From Janthinobacterium sp. (GTDB taxonomy: Bacteria; Pseudomonadota; Gammaproteobacteria; Burkholderiales; Burkholderiaceae_D), in assembly GCA_003133225.1 (NCBI GenBank), contig PKWL01000026.1:1-64000 (forward strand): DNA of 64,000 nt. Reading direction: 5' to 3'. Below the pieces are notes generated by a model, which was given only the letters and a program-made list of their open reading frames with translations, made no database searches and had not been told where the DNA came from. The position numbers and the translations under genes are program-made. Numbering within the stretch: position 1 is the stretch's first letter; each line of letters opens with the position of its first letter. Positions 16,046 through 25,825 of this stretch are shown piece after piece.

Positions 16046-17281
16046 TTAGTGGAGCAGTTCGCTAAATGGTATGAAACGGACCGTGTCGCCTGCTTTGATG
16101 ACCTGTCCGGGTGGATTATCGATCACGCCGTCGCCCCATACCGCCGACGTCAATACGCCCGAACCCTGGTTGGAAAACAGATCAAGTGCGCCAGCCGCAT
16201 TGATTTTCGCGCGCAAAAATTCATTGCGGCGGTCCGCTTTCGGCCAGTCGAAGTCGGCGCGCATGGCATACGCTTGAGGCGCCAGCGCCGCGGCGGCGAC
16301 CCCTTGCAAACGCAAGATGAAGGGTCGCACAAACAGCAAGAAGGTGAGGAAACTCGAGATCGGGTTGCCCGGCAAGCCCAGAAAAAACGCCTGCTTGACT
16401 TCCCCGAACGCCAGTGGCTTGCCCGGCTTGACGGCAATTTGCCACCGGTTCAGGCGCCCTTCGGCCTCGACCGCAGGCTTGACGTGATCCTCGTCGCCAA
16501 CTGACACGCCGCCCGATGTGATGATCAGGTCGTGTCCCTCGGCGGCCGTGCGCAGCAGTAGTCGCGTGGCGCCTAAATCATCAGGGACGATGCCGTAGTC
16601 GCTGATTTCGCAGCCCATATTTTCCAGTAGGGCGCGCAAAATGAAACGATTCGAATTGTAAATCGCGCCGGGCCCCAATGGCTGGCCCGGCATCGTCAAC
16701 TCGCTGCCCGTGAAAAATACGGCGACGCGCAGGCGGCGCCATACTGGCAGCTCGGCCAATCCTACCGACGCGGCCAGCCCCAGTTCCTGGCTGCGCAAGC
16801 GGGTTCCAGCGGCGAGGATCACGCTCCCATCAGTGATGTCCTCGCCGATGCGGCGAATCCACTCGCCCGCTCGCGGCGCGTGCCTGATCGTCACCGTGGG
16901 CGGCTCGCCCGGGTTCAGCTGGCACTGTTCCTGCATGACGACGGCGTCGGCGCCCTGCGGGATCAAGGCGCCCGTGAAAATACGCGCCGCAGTTCCTGCT
17001 TGCAAAGGCTGCCCCACATGACCGGCCGCGATCCGCTGCGTCACGACCAACGTGGCGGACGCGCCGGCGCAATCGGCGGCGCGCACCGCATAGCCGTCCA
17101 TTTGCGTATTGTCCTCCGCCGGCACGTTCATCGTCGCTATTTGCGCCTGCGCCAGCACGCGCCCGTTTGCCGCCAACGTGGGGATGAGTTCGGTCGCGCC
17201 CACCGGACGCGCCGCGTTCGACAGGAAATCGAGGGCTTCCCGGACCGTCAACATCGGATGTGATTTCGTTTTTTGCATCAT
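16046..17281 (-). CDS. moeA: MoeA, molybdopterin molybdenumtransferase
   Basis: This 411-aa cytoplasmic enzyme inserts molybdate into adenylylated molybdopterin. It shows NTQMDGYAVRAAD near residue 60, IFTGALIPQGADAVVMQE, the MoCF-binding block SGGVSVGDEDHVK, and KPGKPLAFG followed by GLPGNPISSF. These are the standard MoeA domains I-IV, and the length is normal. AAGGCGGGC precedes the start, which lies 7 bases after thrC, so the genes are likely co-transcribed. Confidence 0.95.
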   Translation of the reverse strand: MMQKTKSHPMLTVREALDFLSNAARPVGATELIPTLAANGRVLAQAQIATMNVPAEDNTQMDGYAVRAADCAGASATLVVTQRIAAGHVGQPLQAGTAARIFTGALIPQGADAVVMQEQCQLNPGEPPTVTIRHAPRAGEWIRRIGEDITDGSVILAAGTRLRSQELGLAASVGLAELPVWRRLRVAVFFTGSELTMPGQPLGPGAIYNSNRFILRALLENMGCEISDYGIVPDDLGATRLLLRTAAEGHDLIITSGGVSVGDEDHVKPAVEAEGRLNRWQIAVKPGKPLAFGEVKQAFFLGLPGNPISSFLTFLLFVRPFILRLQGVAAAALAPQAYAMRADFDWPKADRRNEFLRAKINAAGALDLFSNQGSGVLTSAVWGDGVIDNPPGQVIKAGDTVRFIPFSELLH

Positions 17282-17288
17282 GCCCGCC

Positions 17289-18752
17289 TTATAAACCCGT
17301 GTTGGCTGCGATGTAGGCTTTCATCTGCGCCACGTCGGGCGCCATCACCACGAATTTTTGCGGCAGATCTTCGATGTTTTCAAATCCGGCCGGGCGCACG
17401 GCATCGACGCCCAGCGCGTCGAGAATGGTTTCGTTGAACTTTGCAGCCAGTGCCGTTTCCAGCACGATCATGGGCACCCCCGGCGTCATATTTTCGCGCG
17501 CGACCTTGATCCCGTCGGCGGTGTGGGTGTCGATGACGATGCCGAAGTCGTCGGCCACGTCACGGATCGTGTTAAGGCGGTCCTGATGGGTCGATTTGCC
17601 GGATTTGAAGCCGTACCGAGCCACCAGCTTGAATTCGTCGCCGTCACTGCCCGGCTTGCCAGATAGGTCGAAGCCGCCGCCGCTTTCCACTTTCTGGAAC
17701 AGGGCCCGCACGCGGACGGCGTCGCGCCCCACGAGATCGTAGACAAAGCGTTCAAAGTTCGATGCCTTGGAAATGTCCATCGACGGGCTGCTGGTATGGT
17801 AGGTCTCGCCCGCCTTGCGCACGCGGTAGACGCCGGTGCGGAAAAACTCGTCAAGCACGTCGTTTTCGTTGGTTGCCGCCACCAGTTTGTCGATTGGCAG
17901 CCCCATCATGCGCGCGATGTGGCCGGCGCAGATATTGCCAAAATTGCCGGACGGGACGGTAAACGAGACCATCTGTGCATTGTCCGATGTCGCCCTCAGA
18001 TAGCCGCGGAAGTAGTATACGACCTGCGCTACGACGCGCGCCCAGTTGATCGAATTGACGGTGCCGATCTTTTGCGCCGCTTTGAAGGGCAGGTCGTTCG
18101 ATACAGCCTTGACCAGGTCTTGGCAGTCGTCAAACACGCCTTCGACAGCAATGTTGAAAATGTTCGGGTCCTGCAAACTAAACATTTGCGCGCTCTGGAA
18201 AGCGCTCATTTTTTTGTGCGGCGACAGCATGAAGACGCGGATGCCCTCTTTGCCGCGCATCGCGTATTCGGCGGCGCTGCCGGTGTCGCCCGAGGTTGCA
18301 CCGAAAATATTTAGTTCCGCATTGCGTTTTGCCAAGGTATATTCGAACAAATTACCCAGCAATTGCATGGCCATGTCTTTGAAGGCGAGGGACGGGCCGT
18401 TCGACAGGGCTTGCAAAATTAAGGTGCCGGCCGCGCCTTTGTCGAGCACGCGCAAAGGCGTGATGTCGCTGGCCTTCTCGCCTTCGCGCGCATTGCGGTA
18501 CACGGCGCTGGTGTAGGTCTTTTGCGTGAGGGCCTTGAGGTCGGCATGCGCGATATCGGTCGCAAATTTCTTCAAAATCTCAAAAGCCAGATCGGCATAG
18601 GACAGGTCGCGCCAGGCGCTAAGTTCGGCGCCGCTCACCTGCGGATAGGAAATCGGCAGATACAGGCCGCCGTCAGGAGCTAGGCCGCCCAACAAAATGT
18701 CGGAAAAAGGTTGGGCGCCTGTCGTTACGGCGCGGGTAGACACATATTGCAT
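17289..18752 (-). CDS. thrC: Threonine synthase
   Basis: This 487-aa PLP enzyme converts O-phosphohomoserine to threonine. The cofactor Lys is K125 in GPSLAFKDMAMQ, and the phosphate-binding GATSGDTGSAAEYAM follows. SGNFGNICAGHIARMMGLP and the C-terminal HTADGIKVA are characteristic of the long (fungal/proteobacterial) class. The usual upstream partner hom (homoserine dehydrogenase) is not adjacent; sdaA lies there instead. Confidence 0.96.
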   Translation of the reverse strand: MQYVSTRAVTTGAQPFSDILLGGLAPDGGLYLPISYPQVSGAELSAWRDLSYADLAFEILKKFATDIAHADLKALTQKTYTSAVYRNAREGEKASDITPLRVLDKGAAGTLILQALSNGPSLAFKDMAMQLLGNLFEYTLAKRNAELNIFGATSGDTGSAAEYAMRGKEGIRVFMLSPHKKMSAFQSAQMFSLQDPNIFNIAVEGVFDDCQDLVKAVSNDLPFKAAQKIGTVNSINWARVVAQVVYYFRGYLRATSDNAQMVSFTVPSGNFGNICAGHIARMMGLPIDKLVAATNENDVLDEFFRTGVYRVRKAGETYHTSSPSMDISKASNFERFVYDLVGRDAVRVRALFQKVESGGGFDLSGKPGSDGDEFKLVARYGFKSGKSTHQDRLNTIRDVADDFGIVIDTHTADGIKVARENMTPGVPMIVLETALAAKFNETILDALGVDAVRPAGFENIEDLPQKFVVMAPDVAQMKAYIAANTGL

Positions 18753-18938
18753 AAAATAGAAAGGTCCGGTTGGCTAGCGGGCTAAAGGAAGCGCTGCAAT
18801 TGAGCAGCTATTATAGTGCGGCCCCATCTTCCTTGACTACTCGGGCGCCTTTTCCGTTTCCGGCGCTTGCCTCCAAAACCATTCGGATGGCGGTTTCGAG
18901 CCCGTTTGTGTCGGGTTGGGCGCCCTCCCAACCGTCCT
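18753..18938 (-). promoter_or_regulatory. Likely promoter region of thrC-moeA-moaD
   Basis: This 186-base gap contains TATAAT on the minus strand (18815-18810) about 60 bases before the thrC start. The -35 partner is weak, so the assignment is tentative. Confidence 0.35.
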
Positions 18939-20345
18939 CTAGCAAGCGGCGTGATTGACGGTGATGACGTGAACCGCCAGCCCTCCCAAGGAGGTTTCCT
19001 TGTATTTGTCTTGCATGTCAGCACCGGTTTGGCGCATCGTTTCAATCACTTCATCCAAGCTGACAAAATGGGCGCCGTCCCCTTTTAGTGCCAGCGAGGC
19101 GGCCGTGATGGCCTTGACCGCGCCCATACCGTTACGTTCGATGCAGGGAATCTGCACTAAGCCCCCGATCGGGTCGCAAGTCATGCCCAGATGATGCTCG
19201 ATCCCGATTTCGGCGGCGTTTTCAACTTGTTCGTTGCTGCCGCCTAACGCCGCGACCAAGCCGGCAGCCGCCATCGCACAGGCCACGCCGACCTCGCCTT
19301 GGCAGCCGATTTCGGCGCCCGAGATGGAGGCGTTGCGCTTGCACAGCATGCCGATTGCGGCCGCGGTCAGCAAAAAATCACGCACGCCTGTGACCGGATC
19401 GATCGGGCGGCAGTCTTCTACGTAATAGCGCAGCACGGCAGGGATGATGCCGGCCGCGCCATTGGTCGGCGCCGTCACCACCCGCCCGCCCGCCGCGTTT
19501 TCTTCGTTGACGGCCATCGCGTACAAGCTGACCTTATGCACGGCGTCGTGCGGCAAATCGTTGCAACCGTTGGCAACGCCCTGCGCGCTTTGCGCCATGG
19601 CCCATAGCTTGGCCGCGCGGCGCTGGACCTGCAAGCCGCCCGGCAGCTGGCCGCGCGTCTCCAGGCCGCGCGCGATGCAGTTGCGCATGACCTGCCAGAT
19701 CTTATCGAGGCCCCCGTTGAGCGCGTCATTGCTGATCCTAACGCATTCATTCGCGCGCAGCATCTGTGGAATCGACAAACCACTGGCCCGCCCATGTTCT
19801 AGCAACTGGTCCATGGTGTCGAAGGGGTACGCGACCTTTGCGGCCGCTGCGGCGCCCGCTTGGTCGAGGGGCCCGGCTTGGGCCTCGCCTTCGGCATGAA
19901 TGAACCCGCCGCCCACCGAATAGAAGACCCGCTGTAGGCAGTTGCCATCGGCCAGCCTCAGGGTAAAGCGCATGCCGTTTGGGTGCTCGGGCAGCGACTC
20001 CGTTGTATGCCAGGTTAGGCCGCTGGCGCGCGCGAACGGCACCGCTTGTATTCCGAGCAGCCTGATCTGGCCCGCAGCTTCGGCTGCGGCTAGCTTGGCG
20101 TCCACCTGATCTGGCAGCACATCTTGCGGCGTCTCGCCCATCAGGCCAAGGATCACGGCCTTATCGGTCGCGTGGCCGATGCCCGTTAGCGCCAGCGAAC
20201 CGTACAATGCGACTTCGACCGCGACCGCCCCGTTCAGCGGGCCGCATTCGAGCAAGAAGCGGCGCGCGGCAAGCATTGGCCCGACGGTATGGGAACTGGA
20301 CGGGCCGATACCAATTTTAAACAAATCAAATACGCTCATGTCCAT
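18939..20345 (-). CDS. sdaA: L-serine ammonia-lyase, iron-sulfur type
   Basis: This 468-aa single-chain enzyme deaminates L-serine to pyruvate with a [4Fe-4S] cluster. The N-terminal beta domain starts [20 protein letters not shown]. The alpha domain holds [19 protein letters not shown] and Cys residues in [16 protein letters not shown] and [18 protein letters not shown] that would hold the cluster. Start is ATG 20345 or ATG 20339; no strong ribosome site separates them. It lies 58 bases after tdh on the same strand, so serine and threonine breakdown may be co-regulated. Confidence 0.95.
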   Translation of the reverse strand: MDMSVFDLFKIGIGPSSSHTVGPMLAARRFLLECGPLNGAVAVEVALYGSLALTGIGHATDKAVILGLMGETPQDVLPDQVDAKLAAAEAAGQIRLLGIQAVPFARASGLTWHTTESLPEHPNGMRFTLRLADGNCLQRVFYSVGGGFIHAEGEAQAGPLDQAGAAAAAKVAYPFDTMDQLLEHGRASGLSIPQMLRANECVRISNDALNGGLDKIWQVMRNCIARGLETRGQLPGGLQVQRRAAKLWAMAQSAQGVANGCNDLPHDAVHKVSLYAMAVNEENAAGGRVVTAPTNGAAGIIPAVLRYYVEDCRPIDPVTGVRDFLLTAAAIGMLCKRNASISGAEIGCQGEVGVACAMAAAGLVAALGGSNEQVENAAEIGIEHHLGMTCDPIGGLVQIPCIERNGMGAVKAITAASLALKGDGAHFVSLDEVIETMRQTGADMQDKYKETSLGGLAVHVITVNHAAC

Positions 20346-20403
20346 TGAATGTTTGTTTCATCAGATGTTTATCTTATAACTTTAAGCGCCCGCGACGCTT
20401 AGA

Positions 20404-21366
20404 TCACGCCACCTCGCCCAGACCGACTTCCGTATGGGCCAACATGTGGGCGACCATTTGGTCGATACCAATTCGCGCCTGCCAGCCCCAATCGGCATAA
20501 GCTCTCGCGTCGTCGAGGCTGTGCGGCCATGTGTCAGCGATGGCTTGGCGGCTATCGGGCTTGTAGCAGACCTTGAAATCGGGAAAGACCCGCACAATGG
20601 CCTGTACCAGCTGGCGCGGGCTGAACGACAAACCGGCGACGTTATAGGCGGAGCGAATTTTGATCCGAGCCGCCGGCGCATCCATCAATTCAAGCGTGGC
20701 GCGGATCGCATCGGGCATATAAATCATCGGCAGTGTCGTGTCGGGACCGAGGAAACATTCGTAACATTCGCGCCGCAAGGCGGCATGGAAAATGGCGATG
20801 GCATAATCGGTGGTGCCACCGCCCGGCGCCGCTTTGTAGCTGACGATGCCCGGATAGCGGATGCTGCGCACGTCGATGCCGTATTTGGCGAAATAATATT
20901 CGCACAAGCGCTCACCGGCCAGTTTGCTGATGCCGTAAATCGTGGTCGGATCCATCACCGTCACTTGCGGCGTGTTCAACGACGGCGTGTTCGGGCCGAA
21001 GGCGGCGATCGACGATGGCCAGAACACACGCAAGGGCTTGTCGATCGCCGCGCGCAGACGTGCCACTTCCAAAATATTTAGCAGACCGTCCATATTCAGC
21101 GTCCACGCCTTCAGCGGCGCCTGCTCGCCCGTCGCCGACAACATCGCCGCCAGCTGGTACACCTGCGTGATGCCTTCAGCCGCAATCAAGCACGCCACTT
21201 CGTCCTTGTCGAGCACGTCAAGGCGGATATAACGCTGGGCGCCGTGCAAGTTGCACGAGCCGATATCGCTGGCAATGACGTTCTGGGTGCCATGCTGGGC
21301 CGCCACCGCGTCCACCAGTTCGCTGCCGATTTGCCCGTTCGCGCCGATAACCAAAATTCGTTCCAT
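20404..21366 (-). CDS. tdh: L-threonine 3-dehydrogenase, SDR/UDP-galactose-epimerase type
   Basis: This 320-aa enzyme has a Rossmann GANGQIG (8-14), SSIAAFGP with the catalytic Ser region (118-125), and the Tyr-x3-Lys pair Y144/K148 in TTIYGISKLAGE. SIRYPGIVSYKAAPGGGTTDYA identifies the SDR-type NAD-dependent threonine dehydrogenases, which are unrelated to the zinc-dependent E. coli Tdh. It lies 22 bases downstream of kbl. The pair converts threonine to 2-amino-3-ketobutyrate, then glycine and acetyl-CoA. Confidence 0.93.
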   Translation of the reverse strand: MERILVIGANGQIGSELVDAVAAQHGTQNVIASDIGSCNLHGAQRYIRLDVLDKDEVACLIAAEGITQVYQLAAMLSATGEQAPLKAWTLNMDGLLNILEVARLRAAIDKPLRVFWPSSIAAFGPNTPSLNTPQVTVMDPTTIYGISKLAGERLCEYYFAKYGIDVRSIRYPGIVSYKAAPGGGTTDYAIAIFHAALRRECYECFLGPDTTLPMIYMPDAIRATLELMDAPAARIKIRSAYNVAGLSFSPRQLVQAIVRVFPDFKVCYKPDSRQAIADTWPHSLDDARAYADWGWQARIGIDQMVAHMLAHTEVGLGEVA

Positions 21367-21388
21367 GCCCGTTCTTTCTGATTTGATT

Positions 21389-22600
21389 TTAAGTCTTTAG
21401 CAAGCCTAGTTCACGGCCGGCCTGCGCAAACGCTGCCAATGCGAGGTCGAGCTGCAAGCGGGTGTGGGCGGCCGACAGCTGCACGCGCACACGCGCCTGT
21501 CCCATCGGTACCACCGGATAAAAAAAACCGGTCGCCAAAACGCCCAATTCATACAAGCGTGCCGCGAACTGCTGCGCGAGCCGGGCATCGAACAGCATGA
21601 CCGGCACCACCGGGTGGGTGCCGGGCATGATGGTGAAGCCGATGTTTTCGATTGCGCTGCGGAAATAAGCCGTGTTTTCATGCAGGCGGTCACGCAATTG
21701 CGTCGACTTCGACAGCCGTTCCAGTATCGATAGCGAAGCTCCGGCGATGGCCGGGGCCAGCGTATTTGAGAACAGGTAAGGCCGCGATTTCTGGCGCAAG
21801 GTGTCGATCACTTCCTTGCGCGCGGCGGTGAAGCCGCCCATTGCGCCGCCCAGCGCCTTACCCAGCGTGCCGGTAATGATGTCGACGCGGCCCATCACGT
21901 GATGGTGTTCGTGCGTGCCGCGACCGGATGCGCCCATGAAACCGGATGCGTGGCTATCATCGACCATGACGAGCGCACCGTAGTGCTCAGCCAGATCGCA
22001 GATTTTACCAAGCTGGGCGATCGTGCCGTCCATCGAAAACACGCCGTCGGTGGCGATCACCTTGTGGCGCCTACCGGCGTCAGCTGCCGCTTGCAGCTGA
22101 TTTTCCAAGTCCGCCATATCGTTGTGTTGATAGCGATAGCGGCCGGCCTTACACAGCCGAATGCCATCGATGATGGAAGCGTGGTTCAGCGCGTCCGAAA
22201 TAATCGCGTCGGGCTCTTCGAACAGCGGCTCGAAGAGCCCGCCATTAGCATCAAACGCGGCCGCGTAGAGGATCGCGTCTTCCATACCGAGAAAGCTGGC
22301 AATGGCTCGTTCCAATTGTTTGTGCACGGTTTGGGTGCCACAGATGAAACGCACCGACGACAGCCCGTAGCCGTATTTCCCCGTCGCTGCAATCGACGCT
22401 TGCTGCGTCTCCAGGTCGCCAGACAAGCCGAGGTAGTTATTGGCGCATAAATTGATCAAGGTACGGCCGTCGTCGCAGAGTACTTCGGCGCCCTGGCGCG
22501 AGGCAAGCACGCGCTCCGTCTTGTATAGTCCCTGCTGGCGCAACCCATTGAGGTTGCGCCGCAGCCCGTCCCAAAAGACCTCTTTTGCTTGCTCGCCCAT
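21389..22600 (-). CDS. kbl: Glycine C-acetyltransferase (2-amino-3-ketobutyrate CoA ligase)
   Basis: This PLP enzyme splits 2-amino-3-ketobutyrate with CoA to glycine and acetyl-CoA. From the ATG at 22600 it is 403 aa, close to the E. coli length. The PLP Lys is K248 in [20 protein letters not shown] (51-60) and [10 protein letters not shown] (214-223) are family blocks. I chose 22600 because AAGGA lies five bases before it; in-frame ATGs at 22618 and 22648 have no such site. A strong palindrome about 120 bases upstream separates it from a divergent regulator. Confidence 0.95.
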   Translation of the reverse strand: MGEQAKEVFWDGLRRNLNGLRQQGLYKTERVLASRQGAEVLCDDGRTLINLCANNYLGLSGDLETQQASIAATGKYGYGLSSVRFICGTQTVHKQLERAIASFLGMEDAILYAAAFDANGGLFEPLFEEPDAIISDALNHASIIDGIRLCKAGRYRYQHNDMADLENQLQAAADAGRRHKVIATDGVFSMDGTIAQLGKICDLAEHYGALVMVDDSHASGFMGASGRGTHEHHHVMGRVDIITGTLGKALGGAMGGFTAARKEVIDTLRQKSRPYLFSNTLAPAIAGASLSILERLSKSTQLRDRLHENTAYFRSAIENIGFTIMPGTHPVVPVMLFDARLAQQFAARLYELGVLATGFFYPVVPMGQARVRVQLSAAHTRLQLDLALAAFAQAGRELGLLKT

Positions 22601-22718
22601 GCTGGTCCTTGTATCCATTGGTTTTCGGCGCTTGACCGATCGCCACACTATGCTGTACCGTACTTGCGCCCCGTGCTGCCCCCGAAAGGTTACGCTTATT
22701 TTCAGTGCGGCTCTTGAA

Positions 22719-22754
22719 ATCCGTTATATTGAATTAAAATCCAATATAACGGAT
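22719..22754. promoter_or_regulatory. Operator-like inverted repeat between kbl and the XRE-cupin regulator
   Basis: Perfect 13-bp arms, ATCCGTTATATTG (22719-22731) and CAATATAACGGAT (22742-22754), flank an AT-rich 10-base spacer. It lies within 40 bases of the regulator's start and about 120 bases from kbl. A dimeric helix-turn-helix protein would fit, most simply the adjacent regulator acting on itself and on kbl-tdh-sdaA. Confidence 0.65.
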
Positions 22755-22789
22755 ATTACCCAGACTCATAGAACTTGGCAAGCCGCCTG

Positions 22790-23368
22790 ATGATGAAAAC
22801 AACTGTTTCGATCAATTCCCCGCCCGAAGTGGGCGCCGCCTTGCAACGGCTGCGCCTTGCGCGCGGCTTGACGCTAGAGGATCTGTCGCGCATCGCAGGG
22901 GTATCGAAATCGATGTTGTCACAGATCGAAAGAGAAAAGGCCAACCCGACAATTGCCATCACCTGGCGCCTGGCGAACGCGCTGGGCGTGCCGATTGGCG
23001 AGCTATTGGCCAGCGCGCAACGCCATATTGAGACCATCCGCCTGCTCGAATCGCACGAAACTCCCACTTTGCCCGGCCCTCACGCCGGCTATGTCTTACG
23101 CATCCTGGGGCCAATGGAGTTAGCCGGCAAATATGAGTGGTATGAATTGACGCTGGCGCCGGGAGGCGAGCTGGTCTCGCAGCCGCACGATCCCGGCACC
23201 GTCGAACATTTGACACTCCTGCACGGGGCCATCGAAATTGAAGTTGGCGCCGCGGAGAAGAAGGTCAAGCTTGGCGCGACGGCACGTTATCCGGCCGACC
23301 AGCAGCATGCGATCCGCAATCCGGGAAAAACCGAAGCGAAAGCGTTACTGATCGTGATCCACCGCTAA
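22790..23368 (+). CDS. XRE-family transcriptional regulator with C-terminal cupin domain
   Basis: About 192 aa. An N-terminal helix-turn-helix spans roughly residues 12-66 (LRLARGLTLEDLSRIAGVSK, MLSQIEREKANPTI). A C-terminal cupin barrel follows (EWYELTLAPGGE, VEHLTLLHGAIEIEVG, DQQHAIRNPG) and would sense a small ligand. Relatives regulate amino-acid, polyamine or sugar catabolism. ATG at 22790 is used; ATG 22793 and an upstream in-frame TTG at 22775 are alternatives. It is divergent from kbl with a palindrome between them, so threonine or glycine catabolism is its likely target. Confidence 0.88.
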   Translation: MMKTTVSINSPPEVGAALQRLRLARGLTLEDLSRIAGVSKSMLSQIEREKANPTIAITWRLANALGVPIGELLASAQRHIETIRLLESHETPTLPGPHAGYVLRILGPMELAGKYEWYELTLAPGGELVSQPHDPGTVEHLTLLHGAIEIEVGAAEKKVKLGATARYPADQQHAIRNPGKTEAKALLIVIHR

Positions 23369-23382
23369 GCCTAAAGGCACCG

Positions 23383-24768
23383 TCAAGCGCCGTGCGCTTG
23401 TTGCCACTGTCGCGTCAGGTCAGTGGCCAGACCGATCTCGGCCGGCGTCATCTTGCGGGCAATAACGTGCTTGTTGCTCGCTGCCGTTTCATCGCCGGCG
23501 GCGGCGGCTAGAGAAATCCACATATAGGACTGGACCCGGTCTCTGGTCACGCCGCGCCCGCCGTTGTACATGCCGCCAAGATTGTATTGAGCCAGCGCAT
23601 GACCTTGCTCAGCAGCCTTGCCATACCAGCGTACGGCCTGGATGTCATCCCGTGCCACGCCTTGGCCATTGGCGTACAACACGCCTAAATTGTTTTGCGC
23701 GCTTGCATCTCCCTGCTCGGCCGCCTTCAGGTACCAGCTTGCAGCTAGTGTTTCATCGCGCTCGACACCTTGACCGTTGGCATAAATGACGCCCAGATTA
23801 AACTGTGCGTTGGGCGTGCCCTGCTCGGCTGCCATGCGATACCATGCCAGCGCGCGCGCCAAGTCGCGTGCCACACCGCGCCCGTTCGCGTACATGCCGC
23901 CCAGGTTGAACTGGGCCAGCGCATGGCCCTGCTCGGCTGCGCGGTAATACCAGGAAAGGGCACGCGCTTCATCCTTGGCCACGCCTTGGCCGTTGGCTAA
24001 CATGATGCCAAGATTAAATTGCGCGTCCATGTCGTCCTGTTCCGCCGCGCGCGATAGCCAAGCGTAGGCGCGCAACTGATCCCGCGCCACACCCAGGCCT
24101 TCGGCGTAGGCCACGCCAACCTGCCGCTGTGCCACTGGATCGCCCTGCGCGGCGGCTTGGCGGAACCAAGCCATGGCTTGCACGTCGCTCTGACTGACGC
24201 CTTGGCCGCGCTTATAGGCGAGGCCGAGATTGAACTGGGCCGATGCATCGCCTTGCAACGCGGCTTTACGAAACCATGCCAGCGCCAGAGCGTTGTTTTT
24301 TTTCGCGCCCCGGCCGCTGGCATAAGCCTCGCCTAGCAGCGCTTGGGCGCTCGCTACACCTTGCTCGGAGGCCCTGTAAAACCAGGCCAGGGCCTGTTCG
24401 TCGCTTTGGGCCACGCCGCGCCCTCTCTTGTACATTTGTCCTAGATTTTGCTGCGCCGATGCATCTCCTTGCAGCGCGGCATGGCGGAACCAGTACACGG
24501 CTTCGACATCGTTTTTGGCGACCCCTTGACCGTTGAAATACATGGCGCCCAAGTGGTTTTGGGCAAATGCCAAGCCCTGCAACGCAGACAAGCGCAGCCA
24601 AACGAAGGCGCGCGCATAATCGCAAGGAATGCCTTCGCCTTTTTTGTACATCAAACCCAGATTGAATTGGGCGTATGCATTCCCCTGTTCGGCCGCCTCG
24701 CGAAACCAGACATACGCCTGGTAGCTGTCCTTGGTAGTATGGCGATGGTTCACGCTAAGCCCCGGCAT
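23383..24768 (-). CDS. Sel1-like (TPR-type) repeat protein
   Basis: About 461 aa made almost entirely of eleven full and one degenerate 36-residue Sel1 repeats of the form AxxWYRKAAEQGxAxAQxNLGxMYxxGxGVxxD. They form an alpha-solenoid for protein binding. No signal peptide or membrane segment is seen, so it is probably cytoplasmic unless the N-terminus is misjudged. The first repeat begins within about 16 residues of the ATG at 24768; a TTG at 24789 in frame is also possible. It ends 14 bases after and converges with the cupin regulator. The partner is unknown. Confidence 0.87.
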   Translation of the reverse strand: MPGLSVNHRHTTKDSYQAYVWFREAAEQGNAYAQFNLGLMYKKGEGIPCDYARAFVWLRLSALQGLAFAQNHLGAMYFNGQGVAKNDVEAVYWFRHAALQGDASAQQNLGQMYKRGRGVAQSDEQALAWFYRASEQGVASAQALLGEAYASGRGAKKNNALALAWFRKAALQGDASAQFNLGLAYKRGQGVSQSDVQAMAWFRQAAAQGDPVAQRQVGVAYAEGLGVARDQLRAYAWLSRAAEQDDMDAQFNLGIMLANGQGVAKDEARALSWYYRAAEQGHALAQFNLGGMYANGRGVARDLARALAWYRMAAEQGTPNAQFNLGVIYANGQGVERDETLAASWYLKAAEQGDASAQNNLGVLYANGQGVARDDIQAVRWYGKAAEQGHALAQYNLGGMYNGGRGVTRDRVQSYMWISLAAAAGDETAASNKHVIARKMTPAEIGLATDLTRQWQQAHGA

Positions 24769-24789
24769 CCATGGCAATTCGAACGGCAA

Positions 24790-25162
24790 TAATCAACGCT
24801 AACTTGGGAGGCGCTAACAATCATATTTAATTGTTTAAATTATAAAACCTCGCTCGATCGGCCGTTTGAGGGATCTCAAAAGCATAGTAGTTTGCCATCG
24901 TCATTAGCGGGCGCAGCGGGCATGCTAGGAACGAGCACGGGTGCGCCGACGATGTGCTGGCGGGCCGTACCGCCACCCATCGCTCTTGGGAGACCTGGGA
25001 CAAGTTCCATCCGAGCGTGGTTTGCCAGCTCATAATTGCACGGCGTTTATTAAGCCTGTTTAGGCTCATGGCGGCGGTCGCTCATGCTGGCGAACCGGGC
25101 GTGCTCACTGCTGTTGGCATGCCTGATGCCGTCTAGACGATCGCGCCATCACCGAAGGGCAA
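24790..25162. other. Intergenic region, no gene recognised
   Basis: About 370 bases. The first 60 are AT-rich (TTTAATTGTTTAAATTATAA) and may hold the promoter of the Sel1 gene. Small frames in the rest have no family features. Confidence 0.4.
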
Positions 25163-25801
25163 TCAAGTTTGACTCGCGCGCGCCTGCCTTTGCAAAAATT
25201 GGGGAACTTTGGCCGCGCTCAGCCGGTTTACCGAGACGAGAAGTGGGGAATCGATGGCGGCGATACCATAAGCCATGCCGATATGATGCCCGATGTGTAT
25301 TAACACTTGAGCTGCCACCTCCGCATCCGATTCGGCTCGATGCGCCGCACTCTTGAACCGGATGCCAAGCTGGCTCGATAGCATGCCCAGCTTATAACTG
25401 GCTAGGCCCGGAAACAAGCGGCGCGACAGTTTCAGCGAGCACACCAGTCCTTGATGCCCCGGCACCAAGCCGAGGCGGCAACTTTCGCCGCGCAGAAACC
25501 TTTCATCAAAACTGGCGTTATGGGCCGACAAGGCGTCGCTGCCGATAAACTCGAGCAGCTTGGGCAGCACCTGCGATACGGGCGGCGCGCCATCGACCAT
25601 GGCCTGCGTGATGCCCGTTAGCCCCGTGATGAAGGATGGGATCCTGACGTTGCAATTGATGAGGGAAACGTAGCGTTCAACCACATGTCCGCCAACGATG
25701 CGTAACGCCGCCACTTCAGTGATGCGGTCGCCCCGATCCGGCGACAGCCCGGTCGTCTCGAAATCGATCATGACGATCGGCTTGGCAAACACTTTGATCA
25801 T
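25163..25801 (-). CDS. DnaQ-like 3'-5' exonuclease (DEDDh)
   Basis: This 212-aa RNase T/DnaQ-fold nuclease has ExoI in MIDFETTG (D13, E15), ExoII in SAHNASFDERFL (Asp in the NASFD) and ExoIII in AHRAESDAEVAA (His and Asp). It resembles the stand-alone exonuclease and PolC-type proteins, not the polymerase III epsilon subunit, since the epsilon C-terminal tail is absent. A role in repair or RNA/DNA trimming is likely. It lies 24 bases downstream of the YegD-like gene on the same strand. Confidence 0.88.
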   Translation of the reverse strand: MIKVFAKPIVMIDFETTGLSPDRGDRITEVAALRIVGGHVVERYVSLINCNVRIPSFITGLTGITQAMVDGAPPVSQVLPKLLEFIGSDALSAHNASFDERFLRGESCRLGLVPGHQGLVCSLKLSRRLFPGLASYKLGMLSSQLGIRFKSAAHRAESDAEVAAQVLIHIGHHIGMAYGIAAIDSPLLVSVNRLSAAKVPQFLQRQARASQT

Positions 25802-25825
25802 ACATTCCTTCGTAGTGGCTAAGCG

